In this document: one piece after another, positions 17,371-26,836 of the stretch
Position numbering within the stretch: the first letter of the stretch is position 1
Layout: each line of letters begins with the position of its first letter
Assembly (NCBI GenBank): GCA_964408945.1
Contig: CAYPBJ010000013.1
Location: 1 to 58,272 of the forward strand
Reading direction: 5' to 3'
DNA: 58,272 bases
Source of the DNA: VMCP01 sp964408945
GTDB taxonomy: Bacteria > Bacteroidota > Bacteroidia > NS11-12g > UBA955
Made by a program: the position numbers and the translations under genes
Notes under the pieces: model-generated
Database searches by the model: none
Told to the model about the DNA's origin: nothing
The model's input: the letters and a program-made list of their open reading frames with translations, nothing else

Positions 17371-17389
17371 ACTTTATTTGCAAGCGAAA

Positions 17390-19492
17390 ATGAAACGACT
17401 CATTCTGTTATCTATTGCTGTTGCAACAACTTACTTGGCTCATTCACAACACGTTTGTGGGTCTGATTTACACCTTCAGAATTTATCTAAAAAGCATCCT
17501 GAATTGCGAATCTTGGAACAAAACAGACCAGCAGAAATAGCACAATTTCAAAAGAATTACAATGCCCTTCAAAAAAGAGCAACAAAATATACTATTCCTG
17601 TTGTTTTTCACGTGGTGCACACAAATGGAGATAACAATATTTCTAGAGAACAGATTCTCGATCAAATGAGAATATTAAATGAGGATTTCAGTTTTAAAGG
17701 CTCTACTATCTCAAAATTAAGAGAACCGTTTAAAAATGTTGTAGGATCTGCTGATATTGCATTTGTTCTTGCTTCAGTTGATCCTAACGGTAAATGTTTC
17801 GACGGTATAAACCGTGTTGAATCTACTGTTGGCTTGCAAATGGATATGGAGTCAGAGCCTGTTAAAGATCTGGTTTATTGGGATTATAAGAAATACCTAA
17901 ATATTTGGGTAGTGGATAACATTGTTTCTAACTCAACAGGAACGGTTCTAGGTTATGCAGTTTTTCCAAGTTCTGCAAGATTTACAAAAGATGGAATTGT
18001 GATCAGACATGATAGAGTAGGAACCGTTGGCACAGGTGATCCAAATGATATGGGACGAACTCTTACTCATGAAGTAGGACATTGGCTCGGATTGTATCAT
18101 ACTTTTCAAGACGGTTGTAATGGTGGAGATTTTTGCGATGATACACCTCCAGTAGCTAGCACCTTCACCAATGCGGGTTGTCCTTCCAATGGTAATTCAT
18201 GTAGCAATGATAATCCGAACCTTCCTGACATGTGGGAGAATTTCATGGATTATTCGAGAGGTAACTGCATGTCGGTATTTACTTTCGATCAGATTGCAAT
18301 TATGCATGGTGAATTAAAGAGCACTCCTCGTTCGTCGAATGTTACAGCATCTAATTTAATTGCCACAGGAGCAACCAATTCATCAGTAGCTCCAACTGCA
18401 GAGTTTAATTCAAATACACGTGTGATTTGTGCCGGTAGTCCCGTACAATTTTTTGATTTGAGTTGCAAAGGGGCACCCACCGTGAGAAGTTGGACCTTTA
18501 CAGGTGCTTCTACGCCTTCTTCTTCAGATATTAATCCTACGGTAATTTACCAAACACCAGGAGTTTATTCGGTTTCATTGTTAGCACAAAATTCAAAAGG
18601 AACAAATTCAATTAAGAAAGACAATTACATCACAGTACTACCTAAAAATGGCTCCTTAATTCCAAATTATGAGGAAGGTTTTGAAGGAGCAGATCCCGTG
18701 AATATAGGATATAAACACTTATCTGCTTCTCCCTACCAATTTGCGGTAACAAATAAAACAGCCTTCACAGGTTCTAAATGTTACGTTGCAAATATTGCAA
18801 CTGGAAGCACGAACGTAGGTAACCTATACACTTTCGTTACTCCTAATGTTGATATGACCAAAATACCTGGTGGTTCAGGGGGGAAAATGACGTTTTATTG
18901 CTCTTACACTCAACCAAATGCTGATGCAACAGAAATTCTTCGTGTATATGCTTCAGATGACTGTGGTGCAACTTTCAAGAAAATTTATGAAAGATCAGGA
19001 ACAGCACTGTCATATACAGGTGCCTCTTTTGCATCCAATTGGGTACCATCTTCACCTAGTCATTGGAAAAGACACGGTATTGGAAATTTAGATAATATTG
19101 GCTTGGGTTCAAAGACCAATGTAATTTTCAAATTTGAAATTCAAAGCGCAGGTGGAAACCCAGTATACATTGATAATATCAATATTGGACAATGGTTTGC
19201 CGGTGAAAGCACCTTAGAAAAGGAAGGTTTTAAATTTCAATTGTATCCAAATCCTGCACAAGAAACTGCAACATTTACAATAAATTCATTCATTCCAACT
19301 CAAAATGCTTCTTTGGCGTTATACGATTATTCTGGACGGAAAATTCAAAATATTTTTCAAGGAAGTTTAAACGTAGGAATTGAAGAATTTAAAATTGAAG
19401 CTCCAAAAAACAACCAAAACGGAATCTATTTTGTTAAACTCACTACAGAAACCGGTACTTATTCAAGAACAATCATTTTTTCAGCTCAATAA
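17390..19492 (+). CDS. Secreted M43-family metalloprotease with PKD domain and type IX sorting domain
   Basis: A 700-residue precursor. It has a signal peptide (about 1-19, ending AHS), a prodomain, and a pappalysin-type M43 catalytic domain with the zinc motif HEVGHWLGLYH (His227, Glu228, His231, His237) and a Met-turn at Met286 in ENFMDY. A PKD-like domain (about 340-420) and a beta-sandwich region follow. The C-terminus (about 618-700) has a type A sorting domain starting FQLYPNPAQETATF and containing GIYFVKL. It should cross the outer membrane through the type IX system, whose core is encoded at 30213-36578. The start is the ATG at 17390, because upstream in-frame sequence overlaps yraN and would spoil the signal peptide. 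Confidence 0.92.
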   Translation: MKRLILLSIAVATTYLAHSQHVCGSDLHLQNLSKKHPELRILEQNRPAEIAQFQKNYNALQKRATKYTIPVVFHVVHTNGDNNISREQILDQMRILNEDFSFKGSTISKLREPFKNVVGSADIAFVLASVDPNGKCFDGINRVESTVGLQMDMESEPVKDLVYWDYKKYLNIWVVDNIVSNSTGTVLGYAVFPSSARFTKDGIVIRHDRVGTVGTGDPNDMGRTLTHEVGHWLGLYHTFQDGCNGGDFCDDTPPVASTFTNAGCPSNGNSCSNDNPNLPDMWENFMDYSRGNCMSVFTFDQIAIMHGELKSTPRSSNVTASNLIATGATNSSVAPTAEFNSNTRVICAGSPVQFFDLSCKGAPTVRSWTFTGASTPSSSDINPTVIYQTPGVYSVSLLAQNSKGTNSIKKDNYITVLPKNGSLIPNYEEGFEGADPVNIGYKHLSASPYQFAVTNKTAFTGSKCYVANIATGSTNVGNLYTFVTPNVDMTKIPGGSGGKMTFYCSYTQPNADATEILRVYASDDCGATFKKIYERSGTALSYTGASFASNWVPSSPSHWKRHGIGNLDNIGLGSKTNVIFKFEIQSAGGNPVYIDNINIGQWFAGESTLEKEGFKFQLYPNPAQETATFTINSFIPTQNASLALYDYSGRKIQNIFQGSLNVGIEEFKIEAPKNNQNGIYFVKLTTETGTYSRTIIFSAQ

Positions 19493-19506
19493 ATCATTTC
19501 CATTTT

Positions 19507-22062
19507 ATGAAGAACCTCGTAATTGTAGAGTCTCCAGCAAAAGCCAAAACCATTGAAAAGTTTTTAGGCTCTGATTTTAAAGTTGTTTCCTGCAAGGGTC
19601 ATATTCGTGACCTTGTAGACGGCAACAATGCCATTGACATCAACAATGGTTTTCAACCCCATTATGTAGTTTCTGATGACAAAGTTGAACTTGTTCGTGA
19701 GCTCAAAAAACTTGTAAAATCATCAGAAGTTGTTTGGTTAGCAACGGACGAGGACCGTGAGGGAGAAGCAATTTCGTGGCACCTTTACGAAGAGTTGGGA
19801 CTTAAAAAAATCCCAACAAAGCGAATTGTATTTAATGAAATAACTAAGCCAGCAATTCTACGTGCAGTTGACAACCCCAGAGATATTGATCAGTTTCTAG
19901 TAGATGCGCAACAAGCTCGTAGAATTTTAGATAGAATAGTAGGTTATTCTCTTTCTCCCGTTTTGTGGACACGCGTAAGAACCGGACTCAGTGCGGGTCG
20001 AGTACAATCTGTGGCAGTAAGATTAGTTGTTGAACGAGAAAGAGAAATCAACGAATTCAATACCACTGCAGATTTTAAAGTTAGTGCGGAATTCGAAACT
20101 TCTAAAGGAAAAAAATTCAAAGCCGATTTACCTCAACGTTTCAAAACAAGTGAAGAAGCAAAGACATTTTTGGAGACGTTAAAAGGCGCAAATTACCAAG
20201 TAAGTTCAATTGAAGTTAAACCCACCTACCGCAATCCGGCACCCCCGTTTACTACTTCAACACTTCAACAGGAAGCCTCTAGAAAACTAGGTTATGATGT
20301 TTCTCGTACCATGCAAATTGCGCAGAAACTCTATGAAAACGGGCACATCAGTTACATGAGAACTGATTCTGTTAACCTCAGCGGTACAGCCATTGAAGGT
20401 GCAAAGACTGAGATCCTGTCAGCATATGGTGAAAAATTCTCAAACCCCCGAAATTTCAATACAAAAACTTCAGGGGCTCAAGAGGCTCACGAAGCCATTA
20501 GACCTACATATTTCAATAATCATTCTGCAGGTTCTAATCCTCAGGAAAAAAAATTATATGAATTGATTTGGAAGCGTGCAATTGCCTCTCAAATGTCCCG
20601 TGCTGAACTTGAGAAAACGGTTGTTAGCATATCAAACAACAAAAACGCGAGCATATTCAAAGCCGAAGGTGAAGTGGTTAAATTTGAGGGATTTCTTAAA
20701 GTGTATTTAGAAAGTACCGACGATGAGAATGATCAAGACCAAGAGGGTATGTTGCCCGCTATGTTTGTTAATGAAGCGTTGGTTAATCATTCAGTGGTAG
20801 CTACCGAGAAATACGATAAACACCCACCGAGATATTCTGAAGCAGCTTTAGTCAAAAAACTTGAAGAATTAGGAATTGGTAGACCATCTACCTATGCTCC
20901 AACCATTAAGACGGTTCAACAAAGAGGGTATATTCAAACCGAATCGAGAATAGCTCAGCAACGTTCCATAAAAATTCTTACTCTAAAAGGAAATGAATTA
21001 ACCGACCAAGCCATTAAAGAAAATTACGGAGCGGAGAAGAACAAGTTATTTCCAACAGATATTGGAATGCTTGTAACAGACTTCTTGGCTAGCCATTTTT
21101 CTGAGATCATGGATTATGGATTTACCGCAGCAGTGGAAAAGGAATTCGATGAAATTGCAGAAGGACTAAAAAGTTGGCAAAATATGCTTGAAGAGTTTTA
21201 TGGACCCTTCAAAACGAATTTACAGTCGGTTTCTGAGACAGCATCTCGCGTAAACGGAGAAAGAATTCTTGGTGTTGACCCGATTAGCGGAAAAACAGTA
21301 TTGGTTCGAATGGGTCAATACGGCCCAATGGTTCAGTTAGGAAGTAGAGAAGAGACAGAAACTCCTGTATATGCTAGCTTGTTGTCTACGCAGCGATTAG
21401 AATCTGTAACTTTTAGTGATGCTATTCAATTACTTTCTGTTTTGAACAATGGTTTTGATTACAAAGGAGAACCGGTTGTAGTGGGTAATGGACGTTATGG
21501 CCCGTATCTAAAACTAGCCGATAAATACATCAATCTACCCAAAGAAATCAACGTAATGAGTCTAAATCAAGATTCGATCAAGGAACTTTTGGATGATCAC
21601 TTTTCAAAACCAAGCCTACCTTTAGACCTAGGTGTTTATCAAGATAAAAAGGTGACAGTAGGAGCTGGTAGATTTGGCCCTTATGTTAAACACGGCAATT
21701 TATTTGCAAGTATTCCCAAAAATCAAGATCCTTTCCAGATTACATTAGATTCTGCAATTGAACTTATAGCAAAAAAAGCTGAAGCAGATAGTAAGAAAAT
21801 CTTAAAAACATTTACCGAAAATGAAGATGTATCTGTTCAGGATGGTAGATATGGTCCATACATCAAATTTGGTAAAGAGAATATAAAAATGCCTAAAGGG
21901 ATGGCAGTGGAAGATGTAACTTATGCTGTCATTCAAGAGTTAACAAAAGATATAGTTTCTAAAACTTCTAAATCTTCTAAAACATCAAAAACAGCCTCTA
22001 AGTCAACAGCTAAACCAGCCACCAAAAAGAAAGTTGCTACTAAAAAAACAGTAAAAAAATAA
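19507..22062 (+). CDS. topA: DNA topoisomerase I
   Basis: An 851-residue type IA topoisomerase that relaxes negative supercoils. The Toprim domain starts with LVIVESPAKAKTIEKFLG and includes WLATDEDREGEAISWHL; the catalytic Tyr283 is in GHISYMRTDS. Instead of the zinc fingers of the E. coli enzyme, the C-terminal third holds four copies of a Gly-X-Tyr/Phe-Gly-Pro repeat (MGQYGPM, NGRYGPYLK, AGRFGPYVK, DGRYGPYIK). A basic Lys/Ser/Thr tail of about 35 residues closes the protein and may bind DNA. The gene begins 14 bp after the protease gene and is followed 13 bp later by a SirB1-like gene. Confidence 0.98.
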   Translation: MKNLVIVESPAKAKTIEKFLGSDFKVVSCKGHIRDLVDGNNAIDINNGFQPHYVVSDDKVELVRELKKLVKSSEVVWLATDEDREGEAISWHLYEELGLKKIPTKRIVFNEITKPAILRAVDNPRDIDQFLVDAQQARRILDRIVGYSLSPVLWTRVRTGLSAGRVQSVAVRLVVEREREINEFNTTADFKVSAEFETSKGKKFKADLPQRFKTSEEAKTFLETLKGANYQVSSIEVKPTYRNPAPPFTTSTLQQEASRKLGYDVSRTMQIAQKLYENGHISYMRTDSVNLSGTAIEGAKTEILSAYGEKFSNPRNFNTKTSGAQEAHEAIRPTYFNNHSAGSNPQEKKLYELIWKRAIASQMSRAELEKTVVSISNNKNASIFKAEGEVVKFEGFLKVYLESTDDENDQDQEGMLPAMFVNEALVNHSVVATEKYDKHPPRYSEAALVKKLEELGIGRPSTYAPTIKTVQQRGYIQTESRIAQQRSIKILTLKGNELTDQAIKENYGAEKNKLFPTDIGMLVTDFLASHFSEIMDYGFTAAVEKEFDEIAEGLKSWQNMLEEFYGPFKTNLQSVSETASRVNGERILGVDPISGKTVLVRMGQYGPMVQLGSREETETPVYASLLSTQRLESVTFSDAIQLLSVLNNGFDYKGEPVVVGNGRYGPYLKLADKYINLPKEINVMSLNQDSIKELLDDHFSKPSLPLDLGVYQDKKVTVGAGRFGPYVKHGNLFASIPKNQDPFQITLDSAIELIAKKAEADSKKILKTFTENEDVSVQDGRYGPYIKFGKENIKMPKGMAVEDVTYAVIQELTKDIVSKTSKSSKTSKTASKSTAKPATKKKVATKKTVKK

Positions 22063-22075
22063 TTACATTGGATAA

Positions 22076-22987
22076 ATGGAAAGAAATGAACTGCATGCTC
22101 TGCTGAAACTTTTGGATGATTCAGATGAAGAAGTAGTTCAAATTGTTGAGAATAAACTTCTTGAATCTGGTGATGAAATTTTGCCTGCGCTTGAAGAAGC
22201 CTATTTGTCAAAACAGTTTGAGGATTGTTCAAATCAAATTGAATTAATACTTAAACTAATTCAGAGAAAAGCCCTCCATTCTGCAGTGAATGATTGGCTG
22301 CTCGATGAACAAAGAAGTACCTTGCAAGCTTGGGTGTTGGCAAGTAGAGTGCAATATCCTGGATTGAGCGAAAGTCTAATCAAGGCTCATTTGAATAGAA
22401 TAAAAATAGACGCTTGGGTAAAACTATCTGGTGTTGGAAATCCATTAGATCAAATTCAAGTTTTGAATCATGTGATTTTCAAAGAATATGGATTTTCAGG
22501 CAATAATACTCAGTATCACTCTCCTGATAACTCTTTAATAACGCGGGTAATGGAGACCAAAAAAGGGAATCCAATTTCATTGGCTATGCTCTATTTGCAA
22601 ATCGCAAATAGTTTGGGAATCCCTTTGTTTGGTGTAAATCTGCCACAACATTTCATTTTAGCCTATGGAAAATTACATTCTGAAATGAACCCCAATGGCT
22701 TTTATGACCCTCAGGATATCAACTTGAAAAATTTTAGTGGTAAAGTGCTATTCTATTTAAACCCTTTTAGTAAAGGACAAATCTTCGCAGAAGAAAGCAT
22801 TGATGCGTTTTTGAAAGTGATTAAAGTTGAAAAACAAACTCAATTTTATCAGCCATGCAGTCCAATTGACATCTTTAAAAGGGTACTGAGAAATCTACAT
22901 TTTGCTTATGGTGATCAACATGACGGTGAAAAACAACATGAAATTGAGGCACTCATGAAGATAGTAGGTATAGGTTCTGAAATTTGA
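22076..22987 (+). CDS. SirB1-like (transglutaminase-like fold) protein
   Basis: A 303-residue soluble protein. The N-terminal 90 residues are helical; the middle carries the SirB1/transglutaminase-like core (about 115-235), recognisable from NPLDQIQVLNHVIFKEYGFSG with the split motif, KKGNPISLAMLYLQIA, and GVNLPQHFILAYG followed by FYDPQDIN. At the position of the catalytic Cys in true transglutaminases the sequence reads Asn-Pro-Ile, so enzymatic activity is doubtful. Function in this family is unknown. It sits between topA and the E2 gene on the same strand, but no functional link is evident. Confidence 0.82.
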   Translation: MERNELHALLKLLDDSDEEVVQIVENKLLESGDEILPALEEAYLSKQFEDCSNQIELILKLIQRKALHSAVNDWLLDEQRSTLQAWVLASRVQYPGLSESLIKAHLNRIKIDAWVKLSGVGNPLDQIQVLNHVIFKEYGFSGNNTQYHSPDNSLITRVMETKKGNPISLAMLYLQIANSLGIPLFGVNLPQHFILAYGKLHSEMNPNGFYDPQDINLKNFSGKVLFYLNPFSKGQIFAEESIDAFLKVIKVEKQTQFYQPCSPIDIFKRVLRNLHFAYGDQHDGEKQHEIEALMKIVGIGSEI

Positions 22988-22988
22988 G

Positions 22989-23019
22989 TTGGCGAACCCA
23001 AGGAAAAATACGAAATTTG
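22989..23019 (+). promoter_or_regulatory. Candidate promoter for the E2 gene
   Basis: TTG, a 20-nt spacer, then GAAATTTG (one mismatch to TAnnTTTG), ending 13 nt before the ATG at 23033. It lies in the 45-bp gap after the SirB1-like gene. Confidence 0.35.
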
Positions 23020-23032
23020 TACTTTAATTCCT

Positions 23033-24415
23033 ATGGCAGAAAAACCAATCCTCGTTCCCAAAATGGGTGAAAGTATCAGCGAAGCAACTGTGATTCGTTG
23101 GTTGAAAAATGTAGGTGATCACGTTGCTAAAGACGAACCACTGGTTGAAATCGCTACAGATAAAGTAGATAACGAAATCCCTAGCACCGAAGAAGGTATT
23201 CTGACAAAACAATTATTCCAAGACGGAGATGTTGTAAAAGTAGGTGAACCTATTGCGTTTATTGATGCAGAGGGTGTAGCTGCTAGTTCTACAAATTCCA
23301 CAGCCCCTGTTACAGAAAGTACAGCCACTATTGTGCCTGAAATTGTAGCAGAAGCAATAAACGTATTAGAAAATCAAGTTCAAGCCGCTGTTGAACAAAC
23401 CGTAAATCCCATAACTAAAGGTTCAGGCTCAAGATTTTACTCTCCTTTAGTGATGAATATTGCTTCGCAAGAAGGCATTTCCTTTAATGAGTTGGAAAAA
23501 ATTCCAGGCACAGGTCTCGAAGGCAGAGTTACTAAATCTGATGTTCTAACTTATTTAAACAACAGAAGCTCCGTTTCCGTTCAAACTCAACCTCAACCTC
23601 AACCTCCTGCAGTTTCGGCTGCTACAGTTGCAACTCAAGTTCAAACTACACCTAGCCAAACTCCCGCAACAAACAACCAGCTACCAGTAGCTAAGTCTCT
23701 CGATAATGGAGATGAAATCATTCAGATGGATAGAGTTCGCAAACTTATCGCTGATCACATGGTGATGAGTATGCATACTTCCCCACACGTTACAAGTTTT
23801 GTGGAGGCGGATGTTACTAATTTGGTGAAATGGAGAGATAAAATTAAAGATTCTTTTAAGAAGCGCGAAGGACAAAACATCACTTTTACCCCCATTTTCT
23901 TGTGGGCCATTTCTAAAGCCATTAAAGATTTTCCAATGATCAATGTTTCTGTAGATGGAGATAAAATCATCAAGAAGAAGTCCATTAACATTGGAATGGC
24001 TGTCGCTCAAAAAAATGGAAATCTAATCGTTCCAGTAATTAAAAATGCTGATTCGATGAATCTTTTAGGTTTAACCAGAGCAGTCAATGAACTCGCAATA
24101 AGAGCACGCGACAATAAATTAAGCCCAGATGAAATCCAAGGTGGTACCTATACCGTTACAAACGTAGGTTCCTTTGGAAATGTATTTGGAACTCCGGTAA
24201 TCAACCAACCTCAAGTAGCAATTATGGCCGTGGGTGCAATTCGCAAGAAACCCGCTGTACTTGAAACTGAACAAGGTGATGTAATAGCAATTCGACATAT
24301 GATGTACCTAAGTCATAGTTATGACCACAGGGTGGTTGACGGTGCGCTAGGTGGCATGTTTGTTAGAAAAGTTGCAGACTACCTAGAACAGTGGGATAGC
24401 AACACCGAAATTTAA
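23033..24415 (+). CDS. Dihydrolipoamide acyltransferase (E2) of a 2-oxoacid dehydrogenase complex
   Basis: A 460-residue E2 component. It has one lipoyl domain (about 2-77) with lipoylated Lys44 in EIATDKVDNE, an Ala/Thr/Gln/Pro-rich linker, a peripheral-subunit-binding domain (about 135-175, with the GTGLEGRVTKSDVLTYL stretch), a second linker with a QPQPQPP run, and the catalytic domain (about 228-460) ending in the active-site motif DHRVVDG (His432, Asp436). It transfers acyl groups from lipoate to CoA. The substrate (pyruvate, 2-oxoglutarate or branched-chain) cannot be decided; no E1 or E3 gene is adjacent. The single lipoyl domain and the sequence style fit the branched-chain or 2-oxoglutarate class. 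Confidence 0.93.
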   Translation: MAEKPILVPKMGESISEATVIRWLKNVGDHVAKDEPLVEIATDKVDNEIPSTEEGILTKQLFQDGDVVKVGEPIAFIDAEGVAASSTNSTAPVTESTATIVPEIVAEAINVLENQVQAAVEQTVNPITKGSGSRFYSPLVMNIASQEGISFNELEKIPGTGLEGRVTKSDVLTYLNNRSSVSVQTQPQPQPPAVSAATVATQVQTTPSQTPATNNQLPVAKSLDNGDEIIQMDRVRKLIADHMVMSMHTSPHVTSFVEADVTNLVKWRDKIKDSFKKREGQNITFTPIFLWAISKAIKDFPMINVSVDGDKIIKKKSINIGMAVAQKNGNLIVPVIKNADSMNLLGLTRAVNELAIRARDNKLSPDEIQGGTYTVTNVGSFGNVFGTPVINQPQVAIMAVGAIRKKPAVLETEQGDVIAIRHMMYLSHSYDHRVVDGALGGMFVRKVADYLEQWDSNTEI

Positions 24416-24430
24416 GAATATACGGGCGAA

Positions 24431-24943
24431 ATGGAAGTCAAACTCTCTCGTTTCGCCTCGTTATTGGCCGTATTGTTCTGCTTTATTTCACTTTTACATA
24501 TTCTAGATGAAGTTCTTCCTCCAGTAATTAAAAATATGGAGGTAGCTAAAACCGATTTGGCTTTAGATTTAGATGAAGAAATTAAAATCAACAAACAACT
24601 CGATTTTTCTCTCGTTTTAACTGATCAAAATACCGGTGAAGTCATTCAAGTAGAAGTGGATGAAGCGACTTACTACAGAGTTTTACCCGGCCAAATGGCT
24701 TACGTTTATTTAACTCCCATTTATTTAAAAGCTCGTTTTGCATTGGAGAGCAATAATATAATTTTTAATTCCATAAGCCCTTTCAAATTTAGGCCGCCCT
24801 TTCAAATCAGTCATATTCTTTTGCCAATTCTTGTTTTTGGATTGTCTATTCTCGTTTATAAGTCACAAAAGTTTGAGGTTAAACTAGCACTATTTCTGTT
24901 TACCACTATCATTTCAATTATTTTGCAGTGGCTGTACAAATGA
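24431..24943 (+). CDS. Hypothetical membrane protein with three transmembrane segments
   Basis: A 170-residue protein that I do not recognise. One hydrophobic segment lies near the N-terminus (about 8-26), then an acidic, probably periplasmic stretch (about 38-110), then two closely spaced hydrophobic segments (about 125-142 and 148-167). It ends LYK. Its stop codon overlaps the ATG of the next gene (ATGA at 24940), so the two are translationally coupled and probably act together. No domain could be assigned. Confidence 0.75.
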   Translation: MEVKLSRFASLLAVLFCFISLLHILDEVLPPVIKNMEVAKTDLALDLDEEIKINKQLDFSLVLTDQNTGEVIQVEVDEATYYRVLPGQMAYVYLTPIYLKARFALESNNIIFNSISPFKFRPPFQISHILLPILVFGLSILVYKSQKFEVKLALFLFTTIISIILQWLYK

Positions 24944-26208
24944 TAAATCAGATTAAAAGTACTTATGGAAAATTTGAGGCTAAGGTCTATGCACTTTTTG
25001 CTATTTTAGCCGTTTTTTGGCATTATTTATTCCCAGCGGAGCTAGTTGATACTGCCGAATATCTCAAAACTGCATTGAGCTGGATCTCAACCGTTCAAAT
25101 CTCTGATACTCCTTTGGCGGAAATGCGACGATCCCCGCTTTATCCGGCCCTATCGTATCTTCAATTTCCATTAACTGCCTCACCCGGCATCTATTCGCTT
25201 AGAATCATTCAATTGATAGCATCTCTGTTTATTCCGGTTGTTATTCACCAGATTCTCCAAATTCTGAATGCTGAAAAACATTTCAGAGTAGTATTAATTT
25301 TATTGATCAGTTTCCCACTTCAATTTTATTACACAGCACTTGAACTTCCCGATATATTAGCGCAATTATTTTTATTGATATTATTTAAACAACTCATTCA
25401 AAGAAAAAACACCGGAATTTCCGTGGCTTTTTTGATTGGATTGAAGCCCATTTTCATTTATCTTCTAATTTTGCCAGCGATTCAATTTTTACTTAAACAC
25501 GAACGCAATTGGATAAAAGTGTTTTTCCCGTTTTTCTTTTTCGGGGGATGGATATTCTTTAATCATCAAAAAAATCAACTGCCTGCATATACCTCTATGG
25601 GAACCACAAATTCCTACTATTACAATAGAAAAATGCTTCTTAATGTAGTAATGAATCCTGAACGCGTTGATTCTATATTCTATGCAGAATCAAGATTTAT
25701 ACAGCATAACCTTAAAGAGAATAGGGTGGTTGATTCATTCATGAAGGCCCAAACCCTAGAATCAATCACAATGTATCCTATGGAATATGCACTTATTCAC
25801 TTAAAAGGTTCTGTACAGACTCTTTTTGATCCCGGGAGATACGATGCTATGGTTTTTTGGAATTGGCCTAAATCTTCTGGATTTTTAGGCGTTAATGATG
25901 GGAATCCACAAAAAAATACACGCCCCGTGTATGAGTGGATTTACATTGCGATATTCGCTTTTATTGGATTATTGAAAATGATAGCTTTTACAGGTTCAAT
26001 TATAATCCTCTCAAAAAGGAAGGCTCTAGATCATGCAACTTTAATGATTTTGGGTGCATTTATATGTTATCTTTTACTTTTGGGACCCGTTGGAGCCGCT
26101 CGATACTTACTTCCGTGGTATTCTATCATTTCAATTTTAATTGGATTGACAGTTGTTGAATTATTTAGAATGTTATCTAGGCATGAAAATTTTCCTATTA
26201 AGCGATAA
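24940..26208 (+). CDS. Multi-pass membrane protein resembling GT-C glycosyltransferases
   Basis: A 422-residue polytopic membrane protein. An N-terminal transmembrane segment with AILAVFWHYLFPAEL is followed by a loop carrying Asp-Thr-Ala-Glu-Tyr (the D-X-X-E-like position used by GT-C enzymes) and roughly eight to ten more hydrophobic segments. The loop with RRSPLYPALSYLQFP resembles the dolichyl-phosphate mannosyltransferase/ArnT style. The assignment is by general architecture only. The start is the ATG at 24940, which gives an ATGA overlap with the preceding gene; an in-frame GTG at 24928 is less likely. The end overlaps the phosphoesterase gene by 26 bp. Confidence 0.65.
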   Translation: MINQIKSTYGKFEAKVYALFAILAVFWHYLFPAELVDTAEYLKTALSWISTVQISDTPLAEMRRSPLYPALSYLQFPLTASPGIYSLRIIQLIASLFIPVVIHQILQILNAEKHFRVVLILLISFPLQFYYTALELPDILAQLFLLILFKQLIQRKNTGISVAFLIGLKPIFIYLLILPAIQFLLKHERNWIKVFFPFFFFGGWIFFNHQKNQLPAYTSMGTTNSYYYNRKMLLNVVMNPERVDSIFYAESRFIQHNLKENRVVDSFMKAQTLESITMYPMEYALIHLKGSVQTLFDPGRYDAMVFWNWPKSSGFLGVNDGNPQKNTRPVYEWIYIAIFAFIGLLKMIAFTGSIIILSKRKALDHATLMILGAFICYLLLLGPVGAARYLLPWYSIISILIGLTVVELFRMLSRHENFPIKR

Positions 26209-26698
26209 TCACGGATATTTAGATGAAGGAATCCTTCAACACGTGGATTGGGCTGACGAAGTATGGCACGCCGGCGATTGGCTCAATTTAGACATGCATC
26301 AAGCAATTTTAAAACAAAATAAAATCCTTAGAGGGGTTCACGGAAATATTGATGGAACAGATGTTAAAAACTATCATCCCGTTATCAATCAGTTCGAAGT
26401 TGAAGGTGTAAAGGTTTTCATGACACACATTGGAGGAAAACCCGGTAAGTACAATGCTAAGATTCTGGGTAAAGCGGCTTACTTCAAACCAAAATTATTT
26501 ATTTGTGGGCATTCACACATTCTTCAAGTAAAAAATGACCCCATCTTTGGCTGGATGTATTTGAATCCGGGTGCCTGCGGACTGCATGGTTTTCATCAAG
26601 TTAGAACGGCATTGCGATTTCAAATAAATCAAGGAGCCATTTCTAATATGGAAATCATTGAATGGAAAAGGCATAATTCTATACCTAATGAGCAATAA
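26183..26698 (+). CDS. Metallophosphoesterase, YfcE/MJ0936 family
   Basis: A 171-residue calcineurin-like phosphodiesterase. All metal-ligand blocks are present: SDNHG (Asp8, His10), AGDW (Asp32), GNID (Asn55), the THIGG His and GHSH. Small YfcE-type enzymes hydrolyse phosphodiesters in vitro; the natural substrate is usually unknown. The start is the ATG at 26183, which begins the canonical MKIFLLSDNHG; an upstream in-frame start would add ten non-family residues. The gene overlaps the preceding membrane-protein gene by 26 bp and ends 3 bp before the tRNA promoter. Confidence 0.92.
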   Translation: MKIFLLSDNHGYLDEGILQHVDWADEVWHAGDWLNLDMHQAILKQNKILRGVHGNIDGTDVKNYHPVINQFEVEGVKVFMTHIGGKPGKYNAKILGKAAYFKPKLFICGHSHILQVKNDPIFGWMYLNPGACGLHGFHQVRTALRFQINQGAISNMEIIEWKRHNSIPNEQ

Positions 26699-26700
26699 AT

Positions 26701-26731
26701 TTTGTAATAATTGAAAAATATTGTATTTTTG
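26701..26731 (+). promoter_or_regulatory. Promoter of tRNA-Leu
   Basis: TTTG (26701-26704), a 19-nt spacer, then TATTTTTG (26724-26731) match the Bacteroidetes sigma-A consensus exactly. The tRNA begins 18 nt after the -7 box. Confidence 0.85.
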
Positions 26732-26748
26732 CAGTCCTCAAATGAGAG

Positions 26749-26835
26749 GCCCAGGTGGCGGAATTGGTAGACGCGCTGGTCTCAAACACCAGTGAGCTAA
26801 CCCTCGTACCGGTTCGACTCCGGTCCTGGGCACCA
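26749..26835 (+). tRNA. tRNA-Leu, anticodon CAA
   Basis: An 87-nt class II tRNA. The acceptor stem pairs GCCCAGG (26749-26755) with CCTGGGC (26825-26831), followed by A and an encoded CCA end (26833-26835). The anticodon stem CTGGT/ACCAG encloses CTCAAAC, giving anticodon CAA (26783-26785), which reads UUG leucine codons. The T arm has GGTTCGACTCC. The long variable arm is as expected for leucine. Confidence 0.98.
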
Positions 26836-26836
26836 C

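Noticed and set aside
17228..17389. Upstream in-frame extension of the M43 protease with hydrophobic sequence
   Set aside because: It overlaps the yraN gene and would bury the clear signal peptide that begins at the ATG at 17390.
26749..26835. tRNA-Leu as an integration (att) site
   Set aside because: No integrase, no repeated 3' tRNA fragment and only housekeeping-type genes follow.
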